DNA of 41,703 nucleotides. Origin: an uncultured Rhizobiaceae group bacterium. Lineage in GTDB: Bacteria; Pseudomonadota; Alphaproteobacteria; Rhizobiales; Rhizobiaceae. Below are positions 8,652-17,352 of this stretch, piece after piece; positions within the stretch are counted from its first letter, which is position 1, and the number at the start of each line of letters is the position of its first letter. The stretch spans positions 1 through 41,703 of the forward strand of contig CALLUS010000030.1 of the NCBI GenBank assembly GCA_938010435.1, given 5' to 3'. The notes beneath the pieces are model-generated. The model had not been told where the DNA came from and did not search any database. It was given only the letters and a program-made list of their open reading frames with translations. Position numbers and translations under genes: made by a program.

Positions 8652-10163
8652 ATGAATCAGTTCATACGGCTTGATCCAACCGACAATGTTGTCACAGTCA
8701 CATCTTATCTTGAAATGGGAACAGCCGTTGATGGTGTTGTAACCAAAACTGTTGTTCCTCGCGGTCACAAGGTGGCTGCTCAGCCCATTGAGGTGGGCGA
8801 GGCCGTTGTCAAATACGCTCAGTTGATCGGCTTTGCGAGCCAACCCATTGCAGCGGGCGAACATGTGCACACTCATAATGTTGAGTTTCGAAATACAGAT
8901 CACGTCTACGACTTCTCAACGGATCTACGCGCTGTGAAAATGGTGCCTGAAACCGCACGCGATACTTTTATGGGATTCAAACGGAGCAATGGCTCGGTTG
9001 GCACACGAAATTATATTGCCGTCATCTCTTCTGTAAATTGTTCAGCCACGGCGGCCCGCATGATAGCCGATGCATTTGGGCCGGAACAAATGGCCGATTA
9101 CCCAAATGTCGATGGCGTGGTTGCCTATGTTCATGGCACTGGCTGCGGCATGGCCGGTTCGGGTGACGGCTTTGAGGCACTACAACGCGTCTCTTGGGGA
9201 TATGCCAAACATGCCAACCATGCAGGTGTTTTGATGGTTGGTCTCGGTTGCGAAATGAACCAAATCGATTGGTTGCTTGAAGCTTTCGGTCTCGAGCGTG
9301 GACCGCATTTTCAAACCATGAACATCCAAGATGTTGCAGGACTTCGGCACACAGTTGAAACAGGCATTGCCAAAGTGAAGGCAATGTTGCCTGAGGCGAA
9401 CAAAGCCACACGCGAACCTTGCCCTGTCAGCGAATTGACAGTTGCTCTGCAGTGCGGCGGATCAGATGCTTGGTCGGGTGTGACTGCAAACCCTGCCTTG
9501 GGATATGCTTGCGATCTTCTGGTCGCTCAGGGCGGCACAGGTGTCTTGGCTGAGACGCCAGAAATATATGGCGCTGAACATTTGTTGACACGACGGACGG
9601 TTGATCAGAAAGCGGGCGACAAGCTTATTGGGCTCGTAAAATGGTGGGAAGACTACACAGCGCGCAATCATGGATCGATGGACAACAATCCAAGTCCTGG
9701 AAACAAAAAGGGCGGATTGACTACAATTCTGGAAAAGTCTCTTGGAGCTGTCGCCAAAGGAGGAACGAGTCCTTTGACCGGGGTTTTCAAATATGGCGAA
9801 CCGATTACCTCGAAGGGGTTTGTATTTATGGATTCGCCTGGCTATGACCCCGCATCGGTAACTGGGCAAATCGCTTCTGGTTGTAATTTGGTGACGTTTA
9901 CAACAGGGCGCGGGTCCACTTTTGGATGTAAGCCAGCACCGTGTATCAAGATTGCTACAAACACCCAAATGTATGACCGCATGGTCGAAGACATGGATGT
10001 AAATGCTGGAACGATGTTGAGCGCTGGCATAACGCTGGAAGAAAAAGGTCGCGAAATTTACGATATGTTTTTACGCGTTGCGTCGGGAGAAGAAACCAAG
10101 TCTGAACAACAAGGTCTCGGTGACTTCGAATTTGTACCATGGCAAATTGGAGCAACTATGTGA
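8652..10163 (+). CDS. UxaA-family hydro-lyase (altronate/galactarate dehydratase type)
   Basis: The product has 503 residues. A short N-terminal SAF domain (about 1-90, AVDGVVTKTVVPRGHKVA) joins a long C-terminal altronate/galactarate dehydratase domain. Conserved cysteine and glycine motifs of that domain are visible: GTGCGMAG, GLGCEMNQ, LQCGGSDAWSGVTANPA, QIASGCNLVTFTTGRGS and FGCKPAPCIKI. Such enzymes are Fe-dependent and dehydrate aldonic or aldaric acids to 2-keto-3-deoxy products. A TTG in frame at 8637 could be used, but the ATG at 8652 suits the family N-terminus. It overlaps the next gene by one base (TGATG). With two enolase-superfamily enzymes, this makes three candidate dehydratases in one cluster. 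Confidence 0.85.
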   Translation: MNQFIRLDPTDNVVTVTSYLEMGTAVDGVVTKTVVPRGHKVAAQPIEVGEAVVKYAQLIGFASQPIAAGEHVHTHNVEFRNTDHVYDFSTDLRAVKMVPETARDTFMGFKRSNGSVGTRNYIAVISSVNCSATAARMIADAFGPEQMADYPNVDGVVAYVHGTGCGMAGSGDGFEALQRVSWGYAKHANHAGVLMVGLGCEMNQIDWLLEAFGLERGPHFQTMNIQDVAGLRHTVETGIAKVKAMLPEANKATREPCPVSELTVALQCGGSDAWSGVTANPALGYACDLLVAQGGTGVLAETPEIYGAEHLLTRRTVDQKAGDKLIGLVKWWEDYTARNHGSMDNNPSPGNKKGGLTTILEKSLGAVAKGGTSPLTGVFKYGEPITSKGFVFMDSPGYDPASVTGQIASGCNLVTFTTGRGSTFGCKPAPCIKIATNTQMYDRMVEDMDVNAGTMLSAGITLEEKGREIYDMFLRVASGEETKSEQQGLGDFEFVPWQIGATM

Positions 10164-11242
10164 TGATAAAGCTTCCTGTTCGATTGGTGGTCATTGGAGC
10201 CGGGTTGGTGGGTGAACGCCACGCAAAACTTGCTGCTGGTCATGAAGATTTTGAACTCGTGGCCATTGTTGATTCCAATCCGGATAGACAGAGATTAGCA
10301 GATGAACTGGATTGCCGGTTAATCAGCTCAATCGACGAGCTTGGTGCCGGAGAATGTGATGCAGCAATTGTAGCAACACCAACCAGTGATCACTTGCCTT
10401 CAGGATTAGCCTGTTTAAAAAATTCATGGCCTTGTCTTATCGAGAAACCGATAACTGACACGCTAGCGAGTGCTTACAAATTGCATTCTGCATTTGCTGC
10501 AGAAAACGTTCCTTTGTTGGTGGGCCATCATCGTCGTTACCACCCCAGCGTTATTGAGGCCCGACGCATGATGGATGAAAGAGAATTGGGTGATCCGGTC
10601 ATGGCTTCTATCATTTGGGCCGTTCGTAAACCGGACGATTATTTTCGACAAGGCGCTTGGCGTTTGAACAAAGATGGTGGGCCGTTGCTGATCAATTTCA
10701 TCCATGAAGCCGATCTTATGTTGAATATTCTCGGTCCAGTTAGCGATGTTCAGGCTATAGTTTCGTCAAACATACGGGGTGGTTCTGTGGAGGATACGGC
10801 TGCGATACTGCTGAGATTTGAAAGTGGGTTGTTGGCAACGGTGGCACTAACTGATGCTGCGCTCACACCTTGGAGTTTTGAGGGCGCAAGCAACGAAAAC
10901 CCGAATATAGCCGACACTGGTGTGTGCCCTTGGCGGATCGGATGCACGAATGGCGCCTTTGAGTTTCCGAAATTGAAAATCTGGAGCGATGCGAAAAACC
11001 GAGAAGGGGATTGGTCTCGCAGTCTTCGCGAAACTGAAAGGCCGACCAAAACCGTCAATCCACTACATGAACAATTGAGCCATTTCTCAGCTCTTGTTCG
11101 TGGCGAAGTCAAAGAGCCAATGGTAAGAGGAAGTGACGGACTGAACGCACTTCGATTGGTTCAAGCCATTCAAGAAGCCGTTGAGACTGGGTGCCTAGTT
11201 TCAATGAACACATATTATGACAACTCTCATAAAGTGGCATAG
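10163..11242 (+). CDS. Gfo/Idh/MocA family oxidoreductase
   Basis: The product has 359 residues. The N-terminal Rossmann fold has VVIGAGLVGERHAKLA, followed by the family marker EKP (CLIEKPITDT) at about residue 95. The C-terminal substrate domain has VGHHRRYHP and a conserved FIHEADLML, in which the His is the likely proton relay. It should oxidise or reduce a sugar, inositol or sugar acid with NAD(P). The chosen ATG overlaps the preceding stop (TGATG), with GGAG about 10 bp upstream; a longer frame from 10139 would overlap the previous gene without a better signal. Its exact substrate is unknown. Confidence 0.85.
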   Translation: MIKLPVRLVVIGAGLVGERHAKLAAGHEDFELVAIVDSNPDRQRLADELDCRLISSIDELGAGECDAAIVATPTSDHLPSGLACLKNSWPCLIEKPITDTLASAYKLHSAFAAENVPLLVGHHRRYHPSVIEARRMMDERELGDPVMASIIWAVRKPDDYFRQGAWRLNKDGGPLLINFIHEADLMLNILGPVSDVQAIVSSNIRGGSVEDTAAILLRFESGLLATVALTDAALTPWSFEGASNENPNIADTGVCPWRIGCTNGAFEFPKLKIWSDAKNREGDWSRSLRETERPTKTVNPLHEQLSHFSALVRGEVKEPMVRGSDGLNALRLVQAIQEAVETGCLVSMNTYYDNSHKVA

Positions 11243-11275
11243 ACCACGAAATGATGAGTAATTGGGAGAAATAGA

Positions 11276-12184
11276 ATGAGTAAACCATCAATAGGTTTTA
11301 TCGGCATCGGTCTAATGGGGGCAGCCATGTGTAACCGTTTGTTAGATCAGGGTTATAACCTAACCACCATCGCCAATCGCTCACGTGAGCGGGTTGATCA
11401 ATTGGTGTCGCGCGGGGCAGCAGAAGTTACCACTGCTCGAGAAATTGCTCAAGCAAGCGATATTGTCATGTTATGTGTCGATACCTCCGCTTCAGTTGAA
11501 TCGCGCATGTATGGTGATGATGGTGTGATTGCGGGTATGAGAGATGCAGCAGTTGTAATTGATTTTGGCACGTCGCTTCCTGCATCAAGCCAAGCCATTG
11601 GTGAAGATGTGTTAAAGGCAGGAGGAATTTTCCTTGATGCACCTTTGGGTCGCACACCAGCCCACGCTCTAGACGGTCTTTTGAATATCATGTGTTCTGG
11701 CGACAAGGCCGGATATGATCGTGTTGAACCCGTGTTGAAAGATGTTGGTGAAAACGTTTTTCATCTTGGAGAGTTGGGGACGGGGCACACTATCAAGTTG
11801 CTCAACAATTTCTTTGCACAAACCTGCGCCAATGCCATGGCTGAGGCTTTTGTGATGGCCGACAAAGCGGGTGTCGACCGTCAAAAGGTCTATGATGTTA
11901 TGTCTGCAGGGCCAGGCCATTCGGTTATCATGGATTTTGTCAAAGACTACGCCATTGACGGAAATCCGGACAATATGGCTTTCTCCATTCGCAATGCGCG
12001 AAAAGACATTGGGTACTACGCAGCGATGGCAGAAAGTCTGGGTGTTGAAAGTATCATGGTGACTGGCGCGCGCCAAGCATTCGGATTGTCTATGGCACAT
12101 GGTCATGGTGATAAATATGTACCCCAGCAAGTTGATTTCTTTGAGGAGCTTTTTGAAACCAAATCGCCAAAACCAAGTACTTAG
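11276..12184 (+). CDS. 3-hydroxyisobutyrate dehydrogenase-like NAD(P)-dependent oxidoreductase
   Basis: The product has 302 residues. The N-terminal Rossmann motif is GFIGIGLMGAAMCNRL. A substrate-site segment (LDAPLGRTPAHALDGLLNIM) replaces the common DAPVSGG motif. The catalytic lysine is in GTGHTIKLLNN, at about residue 172, and an all-helical C-terminal domain follows. Relatives include tartronate semialdehyde reductase and other beta-hydroxyacid dehydrogenases, which suits a sugar-acid pathway. GGGAGAA precedes the ATG. The altered DAPLGRTPA segment suggests a substrate other than 3-hydroxyisobutyrate. Confidence 0.87.
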   Translation: MSKPSIGFIGIGLMGAAMCNRLLDQGYNLTTIANRSRERVDQLVSRGAAEVTTAREIAQASDIVMLCVDTSASVESRMYGDDGVIAGMRDAAVVIDFGTSLPASSQAIGEDVLKAGGIFLDAPLGRTPAHALDGLLNIMCSGDKAGYDRVEPVLKDVGENVFHLGELGTGHTIKLLNNFFAQTCANAMAEAFVMADKAGVDRQKVYDVMSAGPGHSVIMDFVKDYAIDGNPDNMAFSIRNARKDIGYYAAMAESLGVESIMVTGARQAFGLSMAHGHGDKYVPQQVDFFEELFETKSPKPST

Positions 12185-12190
12185 AATTCT

Positions 12191-13099
12191 ATGGCAGGTT
12201 TTGTACCGAAGGCGGTAGAAGATAAGCCGCTGTTAGGCATTGGTTTGATGTTGGCTGCCTATCTCTTGTTTTCATGCATTGATACAGGGTCAAAATGGCT
12301 TGCGCTTTTGGGCTTGCCTGCCTTGCAACTCTCTTTCATGCGTTACTTCGGACACTTCCTGATATCTTTTGGGTTAGTGTGCCGTGGTGGTTTTGATTTC
12401 AATAAATTATCTTGCGAAAAACCGCTGCTGGTTTTGATACGCGGCTTTTTGTTGATGCTTTCAACCATTTTAAATTTTATCGCGATCCGCTACCTACCGT
12501 TGACTCTCACAGCGACAATTTTGTTTTCCGCTCCGATCATCATTTGCGCCTTGTCATGGCCTTTGTTACGAGAAACCGTTGGCATCTTTCGGTGGTCTGC
12601 GATTGCTTTGGGGTTTGTTGGTATTGTAGTGGCTATTCGCCCCTTTGATGACAGTTTTCATTGGGCTGTGTTTTTGTCACTTGGCGGCGCGTTTTGTTTC
12701 GCACTCTATTCCATCATAACGCGCAAACTCTCCGGCGTTGTTGCTGCGGATACGATGCAGTTTTATTCTGGGGCTGTTGGAACCTTTTGCCTTTTACCTT
12801 TTGCTTTTTTTGAGTGGCAAAGCCCCTCAGGAGGGCTTCAATGGACGGTTTTATTTGCATTGGGTTTCTTTGGTTGGGCCGGGCATCAGTTTCTAACCAA
12901 TGCGATGGGATTCGCCCCGGCCAATTTGTTGATGCCTTTTGGTTATTCCTTCATTCTTTATATGACTGTTTGGAGTTATTTCCTGTTTGACAACTTGCCA
13001 GATCATTGGACCATTACAGGTGCTGCAATTATCATTTTAGCTGGACTGATTATCTGGTTCCGCGAAGGAAAACTCTACCGTGCCCGTTTGGCAAAATAG
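12191..13099 (+). CDS. DMT-superfamily (EamA) permease
   Basis: The product has 302 residues and is predicted to have about ten transmembrane helices in two EamA repeats. The first begins with LLGIGLMLAAYLLFSCIDTG and the second with FHWAVFLSLGGAFCFALYSI. Such proteins move small metabolites, often as exporters. The gene starts 6 bp after the preceding stop and closes this operon. The spacer after it contains a decayed insertion sequence. The substrate is unknown; removal of a pathway intermediate is only an inference from position. Confidence 0.85.
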   Translation: MAGFVPKAVEDKPLLGIGLMLAAYLLFSCIDTGSKWLALLGLPALQLSFMRYFGHFLISFGLVCRGGFDFNKLSCEKPLLVLIRGFLLMLSTILNFIAIRYLPLTLTATILFSAPIIICALSWPLLRETVGIFRWSAIALGFVGIVVAIRPFDDSFHWAVFLSLGGAFCFALYSIITRKLSGVVAADTMQFYSGAVGTFCLLPFAFFEWQSPSGGLQWTVLFALGFFGWAGHQFLTNAMGFAPANLLMPFGYSFILYMTVWSYFLFDNLPDHWTITGAAIIILAGLIIWFREGKLYRARLAK

Positions 13100-13194
13100 A
13101 TTGAAAAGACGTAGCTATTCAGATAATTCATACTCGGCTTTGGTATGTGGACTTGTCCCGCTTTAATTCCGCATCCGGTTCTCGTTTGAGCTGA

Positions 13195-13435
13195 TTTTTG
13201 TTCGAATTTAACGGGTGACATTCCTCTTATTGCTGAGTGTCTGTGGCGGGTGTTGTAGAAACCTCTTCTCGACGATGTAAACATCGACTGTCAGGCAGTG
13301 ATCGATATATTGGCAGAGGGCCGTGGTGACTTGGTCGCACGCCTATCAAGTGTCCCGCCAAACGAGTACCACCTTCAATGTTTTGAAGAACGCCTTAACC
13401 GCAGCATTGTCCCAGCAGTTAGCCTTGCGGTTCAT
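13195..13435 (-). pseudogene. IS3-family transposase (OrfB) C-terminal remnant, frameshifted
   Basis: Reading leftward from 13435 the translation gives MNRKANCWDNAAVKAFFKTL, then a stop. This matches the IS3-family OrfB motif MSRKGNCWDNAxMExFFxTLK. After a frameshift, the minus frame near 13265-13200 gives RRGFYNTRHRHSAIRGMSPV-KFE, matching the OrfB ending (EYIExFYNxxRRHSALGxxSPxxFE). The catalytic Glu at the usual ME/VE position is replaced (AVKAFF), and the two parts lie in different frames, so the gene is dead. It marks an old insertion at the boundary between the sugar-acid and aromatic modules. Confidence 0.75.
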
Positions 13436-14017
13436 CAAAATAACATTGGTAGATAGTGGCTACCTCGCTAGGATATACCACCAAGGGTCGTTCGTCCGCC
13501 AATGCCGTATTGACGTGGTATTAATCCAACCTAAGCTGCAAAGCTTCGATTTCAATCAAAAATTTCTCCAAGACCAATTGCTGTCGAGATCATGGGGTTC
13601 ATGCCGAGAGGGACGTCATAACACGTGCACAATTTTCTTCACTATTGTCGCTCTCTTCGATCTCTGAAGAGATGGTTTCAATATGCTCATTACGTCAATG
13701 CTAATCGTTTCGAAGGTAGAACAGAATGGCATGCATACGAGGGGATATTTCATTTTGGCGTTGTTCCAGAATAACATCAAACGAATTATTCAAAGCACGA
13801 AGTCCCCAGTGGGTTTGTGGTGTCTTGTTCAATCAGAAACGCTCGTGTCTGATTGATAGTCGCCATTTTGTTCGACACTAACCTCGAACGTTTTTCATTT
13901 CTAGGCCTGTCTCACATCTTCTAGAATATCCTAAACAATCAAAACCAATTGTCGGATGATATGCATGCGCGGATTAAGATCGATCACCTACTTGTTAAAA
14001 GGTGGTGACAGATTAAC

Positions 14018-14038
14018 ATTGTTATGTTTAGTAACAAT
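14018..14038. promoter_or_regulatory. 21-bp inverted repeat upstream of the aromatic-acid TRAP operon
   Basis: ATTGTTA (14018-14024) and TAACAAT (14032-14038) form a perfect inverted repeat around TGTTTAG. It lies about 110 bp before the second dctP in an AT-rich upstream region. The size suits a MarR- or GntR-type dimer; the MarR regulator at 18880 is the obvious candidate. No binding data exist here. Confidence 0.4.
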
Positions 14039-14147
14039 CTACAAAATATGTATATCATTTTTATGGTCGTTTCTGGGAGAGTCGGGAGATCAACCATAAA
14101 GCTGACCCGTATAAAAACTTTAACCTTGTCAAATGGGAGGAACCGAA

Positions 14148-15194
14148 ATGACAAAGAGAACAACAGCAATCAAGACGGTAATGAGTGCAGCTTTGGGTGC
14201 GATGCTTGCAAGCACAGCTCAAGCACAAGAAGTCACGCTGAAGATGCATCAATTCCTTCCCGCCCAAGCAAATGTACCCAAACTGGTCCTAGATGTTTGG
14301 GCCGATAAAGTTCAGGAAACATCGGGCGGTAAAATCAAGATTGATCGCTTTCCTTCTATGCAATTGGGTGGCAAACCGCCTGAGCTGATGGACCAAGCGG
14401 TTGATGGTGTTGCTGACATCGTATGGACTGTAGTTGGTTACACACCTGGACGTTTTCCAACGACCGAAGTTTTTGAACTTCCGTTTCTCGTTGAAGACGC
14501 TCGTGCTGCGTCATGTGCATACTCAAAGATGTTCGATGAGCACATGAAAGATGGCGAATTCAAAGATCTAAAAATTCTCGGCACTTGGGTTCACGGGCCT
14601 GGTATGTTCCACACGAATGAACCTGTCGAAAAACCTGCTGATCTACAAGGGATGAAAATTCGCGGTGGATCGCGTTTGGTAAACCAACTGCTGACACGTG
14701 CGGGAGCAACGCCTGTCGGCATGCCTGTTCCAGCCGTTCCTGAAGGTTTGTCGAAAGGGGTTATCGACGGGACAACAATCCCTTGGGAAGTAACAACAGC
14801 ATTAAAGGTTCCGGAACTGGTTGAAAATCATACAGAATTTAAAGGACCAGCTCTTTACAATCTGACCTTCGTTTTAGCTATGAACAAGCAGAAGTATGAA
14901 AGCTTATCTGCTGAGATGAAGAAAGCGATTGACGACAATTCGGGATTGAAATTTTCTGTTTTTGCCGGTGGTGTTCAGGCAGATGCTGATGGTCCTGCGC
15001 GCAAAATTGCTGTCGACAATGGAAACAACATCGTCACCGTGACAGATACGTCCGAATGGAAAAAATTGGTTGAACCGATCTACGGACAATGGGTTGCTGA
15101 CATGAAAGCCAAAGGTATCGATGGTCAAGCGCGTATCGATCAGGCCAAAAGCTTGATGAGTGGTGAATGCAAGGGCATGACTGCCAAGCTGTAA
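14148..15194 (+). CDS. dctP: TRAP transporter substrate-binding protein (DctP family), aromatic-acid cluster
   Basis: The product has 348 residues. A signal peptide spans residues 1-27 (MTKRTTAIKTVMSAALGAML, then STAQA-Q). The mature receptor begins EVTLKMHQFLPAQANV and carries the DctP helix region (LQGMKIRGGSRLVNQLLTRAGA), in which the arginine is the expected carboxylate ligand. The start at 14148 has GGGAGG 7 bp upstream; an in-frame upstream ATG at 14133 lies before that site and is unlikely. It opens the aromatic operon, so the ligand is probably a hydroxycinnamate or benzoate-like acid, as for the TRAP receptors beside cou genes in Rhodopseudomonas (established for that family, inferred here). 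Confidence 0.9.
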   Translation: MTKRTTAIKTVMSAALGAMLASTAQAQEVTLKMHQFLPAQANVPKLVLDVWADKVQETSGGKIKIDRFPSMQLGGKPPELMDQAVDGVADIVWTVVGYTPGRFPTTEVFELPFLVEDARAASCAYSKMFDEHMKDGEFKDLKILGTWVHGPGMFHTNEPVEKPADLQGMKIRGGSRLVNQLLTRAGATPVGMPVPAVPEGLSKGVIDGTTIPWEVTTALKVPELVENHTEFKGPALYNLTFVLAMNKQKYESLSAEMKKAIDDNSGLKFSVFAGGVQADADGPARKIAVDNGNNIVTVTDTSEWKKLVEPIYGQWVADMKAKGIDGQARIDQAKSLMSGECKGMTAKL

Positions 15195-15203
15195 TTCAAA
15201 TGT

Positions 15204-15233
15204 AAGGCCGCAGGGCATGTGTGTTGCGGCCTT
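15204..15233 (+). terminator. Hairpin after the second dctP (attenuating terminator)
   Basis: AAGGCCGCA (15204-15212) pairs perfectly with TGCGGCCTT (15225-15233) around a 12-nt loop, and TTGCTTT follows. It sits between dctP and dctQ, as in the first TRAP operon. It overlaps an in-frame GTG at 15221 that would otherwise be a possible dctQ start. Confidence 0.65.
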
Positions 15234-15250
15234 TTGCTTTGGTTTTATTC

Positions 15251-15835
15251 ATGTTTCGATTTGTTCATAATTTGGCGCGCTTGTTTGCGTTGCTCGGCGG
15301 TTTTGTCCTCGCTGGGTTGATCGTTTTGACCTGCTTGTCGATTGCGGGACGATCCATAAATTCAATATTACACAGTGGTTTTCTACAGTCGGTTGCGCCA
15401 GATACTGCATCGCTTTTTTTGGCTTCGGGTGTAGGGCCTATCAACGGCGACTTTGAATTGGTTGAAGCAGGAATGGCGTTTACGATCTTCGCATTTTTGT
15501 CTCTTTGTCAGTTGAACGGGTCTCACGCATCCGTTGATATTTTTACTTCAAGTCTAGGGCCGCGGGTTCAACAATGGTTACGAACGATCATTGAGATCGT
15601 ATTTGCTGCGATATTGGTTTTGATTGCTTGGCAACTGTTTGAAGGAATGGAAAGTAAACGACGTTCTGGCCAGACGTCCTTTCTGCTGGAAATGCCAGTT
15701 TGGTGGGCATACGCCACAAGCCTCTTGGCATGCGCTGTCGCAACATTTGTTGCTGTCTATGTCGCGGTTGCGCGCATTATAGAACTCACCACTGGCCGTT
15801 TAATATTGCCTCCTGAAATGGAGGCAAGCCATTGA
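15251..15835 (+). CDS. dctQ: TRAP transporter small permease subunit (DctQ)
   Basis: The product has 194 residues, a normal size for the family. Four hydrophobic segments are visible: about 8-30 (ALLGGFVLAGLIVLTCLSI), 70-90 (AGMAFTIFAFLSLCQL), 110-132 (IIEIVFAAILVLIAWQLF) and 152-175 (YATSLLACAVATFVAVYVAV). The ATG at 15251 is preferred because the alternative GTG at 15221 falls inside the hairpin; neither has a convincing ribosome binding site. The stop overlaps the TTG start of dctM. It works with the receptor at 14148 and DctM at 15832. Confidence 0.85.
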   Translation: MFRFVHNLARLFALLGGFVLAGLIVLTCLSIAGRSINSILHSGFLQSVAPDTASLFLASGVGPINGDFELVEAGMAFTIFAFLSLCQLNGSHASVDIFTSSLGPRVQQWLRTIIEIVFAAILVLIAWQLFEGMESKRRSGQTSFLLEMPVWWAYATSLLACAVATFVAVYVAVARIIELTTGRLILPPEMEASH

Positions 15836-17328
15836 GTGATCTTATGATCGGGCTGCTATCGTTCCCAGCTCTTCTAGGTCTTATATTTCTGCGCGTACCA
15901 ATTGGTCTTGCCATGTTTTTGGCTGGATTGGTCGGTCTGCTGATTGTTACTGGAGACACGACACTTCCATTTGCTCGGCTTAAGTCGGAAACCTACGGAA
16001 CGTTTTCGAATTACTCACTTTCTATCGTGCCAATGTTTTTGCTGATGGGACATTTTGCGACGCTCGGTGGAATGAGCCAAGCGCTGTTTAAGGCTGCAGA
16101 AAGTTGGCTTGGCCACCGCAAAGGTGGCGTTGCAATGGCGGCCGTTGGTGCCTGTGCTGGCTTTGGTTCAATCTGTGGGTCTTCATTGGCGACTGCTGCA
16201 ACCATGAGCCGTGTGGCGTTGCCCGAATTGAAGGCCTATGGATATGCAGGTGGCTTTTCAACAGCCACATTGGCTGCGGGGGGGACGCTTGGGATTTTGA
16301 TACCCCCGTCTGTGGTTCTCGTTATCTATGCCATCCTCACCGAGCAAAATATTGCAAAACTGTTTCTTGCAGCATTTATTCCCGGGATTCTTGCCGCGCT
16401 GGGATATATGATCGCTATTTCAATCTATGTGCGCATCAATCCGGAATCTGCCGGCACGAGACCGAGAGTTGCCTATCTCGACCGTCTTAGAACCATTGTT
16501 GATGTTTGGCCCGTACTTATTGTTTTCTTTTTGGTTGTCGGCGGCATCTATTTGGGATGGTTCACCCCAACAGAAGGAGCTGCTGTTGGCGCTTTAGGAA
16601 CAGGACTGATTGCTTGGTTCTCAGGTGGATTAAACCGCGCGTCTTTGTCAGAGAGTTTTTACACCACAGCGCGATCATCAGCGATGATCTTCTTCATTGT
16701 TTTAGGTGCGGCTTATTACAATGGCTTTCTGGCGTTGACCCAATTGCCTCAAGAAGCCGCTGCGTGGGTGGGAGAGAGCGGATACAGCCCCTGGTTGATA
16801 TTGATTGGTGTATTGATCTTTTACCTATTGCTCGGTTGTCTGATGGACAGTTTGAGTATGATCTTACTGACGATCCCTATCTTTTGGCCGATCATTCAGG
16901 AACTTGATTTTGGTCTTGTGTCGATGATCGACCTGCAATCTGCTAAGCTTGATGAATTGATCGCAAGCGGCAAGCAGCTTCCGCAAGCACTTGTTTCCGA
17001 AGCACAAGGTATTCTTGCCAGCGGTCAGGAACTGACCAGAGAACTCACGAGGGAATTAGGTCTTCGCGGTGTTACAAAGGGTGCACTCAGTCGATTAAAC
17101 ACCGAACAAGTTGCCATCTGGTTCGGTATCCTTGTGCTGATTGTGGTTGAAGTTGGACTTATCACGCCGCCGGTTGGAATGAATCTATTTGTCATCAATG
17201 CGGTAGATCGAGCGACTCCTATCGTCGAAACATACAAAGCAGTTGTCTATTTTGTAGCTTCTGACCTTATCCGCGTCGCCGTTCTTGTGGCGTTTCCTTT
17301 CATCACACTGGCGCTTTTGCCTTGGTAG
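15832..17328 (+). CDS. dctM: TRAP transporter large permease subunit (DctM)
   Basis: The product has 498 residues and more than ten hydrophobic segments. DctM signatures include AAGGTLGILIPPSVVLVIYAIL, YLGWFTPTEGAAVGALGTGL and LGCLMDSLSMILLTIPIFWPII. The start is taken as TTG at 15832, which has GGAGG 7 bp upstream and overlaps the dctQ stop; the first ATG (15844) is too far from that site. A hydrophilic insertion of about 60 residues (near 365-425, with repeated acidic/basic residues such as LTRELTREL) precedes the final membrane segments and is not usual in shorter family members. Confidence 0.9.
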   Translation: MSDLMIGLLSFPALLGLIFLRVPIGLAMFLAGLVGLLIVTGDTTLPFARLKSETYGTFSNYSLSIVPMFLLMGHFATLGGMSQALFKAAESWLGHRKGGVAMAAVGACAGFGSICGSSLATAATMSRVALPELKAYGYAGGFSTATLAAGGTLGILIPPSVVLVIYAILTEQNIAKLFLAAFIPGILAALGYMIAISIYVRINPESAGTRPRVAYLDRLRTIVDVWPVLIVFFLVVGGIYLGWFTPTEGAAVGALGTGLIAWFSGGLNRASLSESFYTTARSSAMIFFIVLGAAYYNGFLALTQLPQEAAAWVGESGYSPWLILIGVLIFYLLLGCLMDSLSMILLTIPIFWPIIQELDFGLVSMIDLQSAKLDELIASGKQLPQALVSEAQGILASGQELTRELTRELGLRGVTKGALSRLNTEQVAIWFGILVLIVVEVGLITPPVGMNLFVINAVDRATPIVETYKAVVYFVASDLIRVAVLVAFPFITLALLPW

Positions 17329-17352
17329 TTGTCTTTTTCAGGAGACTTAAAT

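Larger units (their letters stand above)
13100..14147. other. Decayed spacer between the two catabolic modules
   Basis: About 1 kb without an intact gene. It holds the IS3 transposase remnant (13195-13435, minus) and a perfect inverted repeat before the second TRAP operon. Between about 13650 and 13860 there are weak plus-strand fragments in shifting frames, such as RFEGRTEWHAYEGIFHFGVV. They faintly recall an FCD-type GntR regulator but are too damaged to claim. The frame at 13323-13667 is antisense to the transposase remnant and is not considered a gene. Confidence 0.5.

Noticed and set aside
9462-9968. Long minus-strand frame (168 codons) inside the UxaA gene
   Set aside because: It is a shadow of a well-supported gene, with unnatural composition and no ribosome binding site.
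13323-13667. Plus-strand reading frame of 114 codons in the spacer
   Set aside because: Its first part is antisense to a recognisable IS3 transposase remnant and the translation matches no family.
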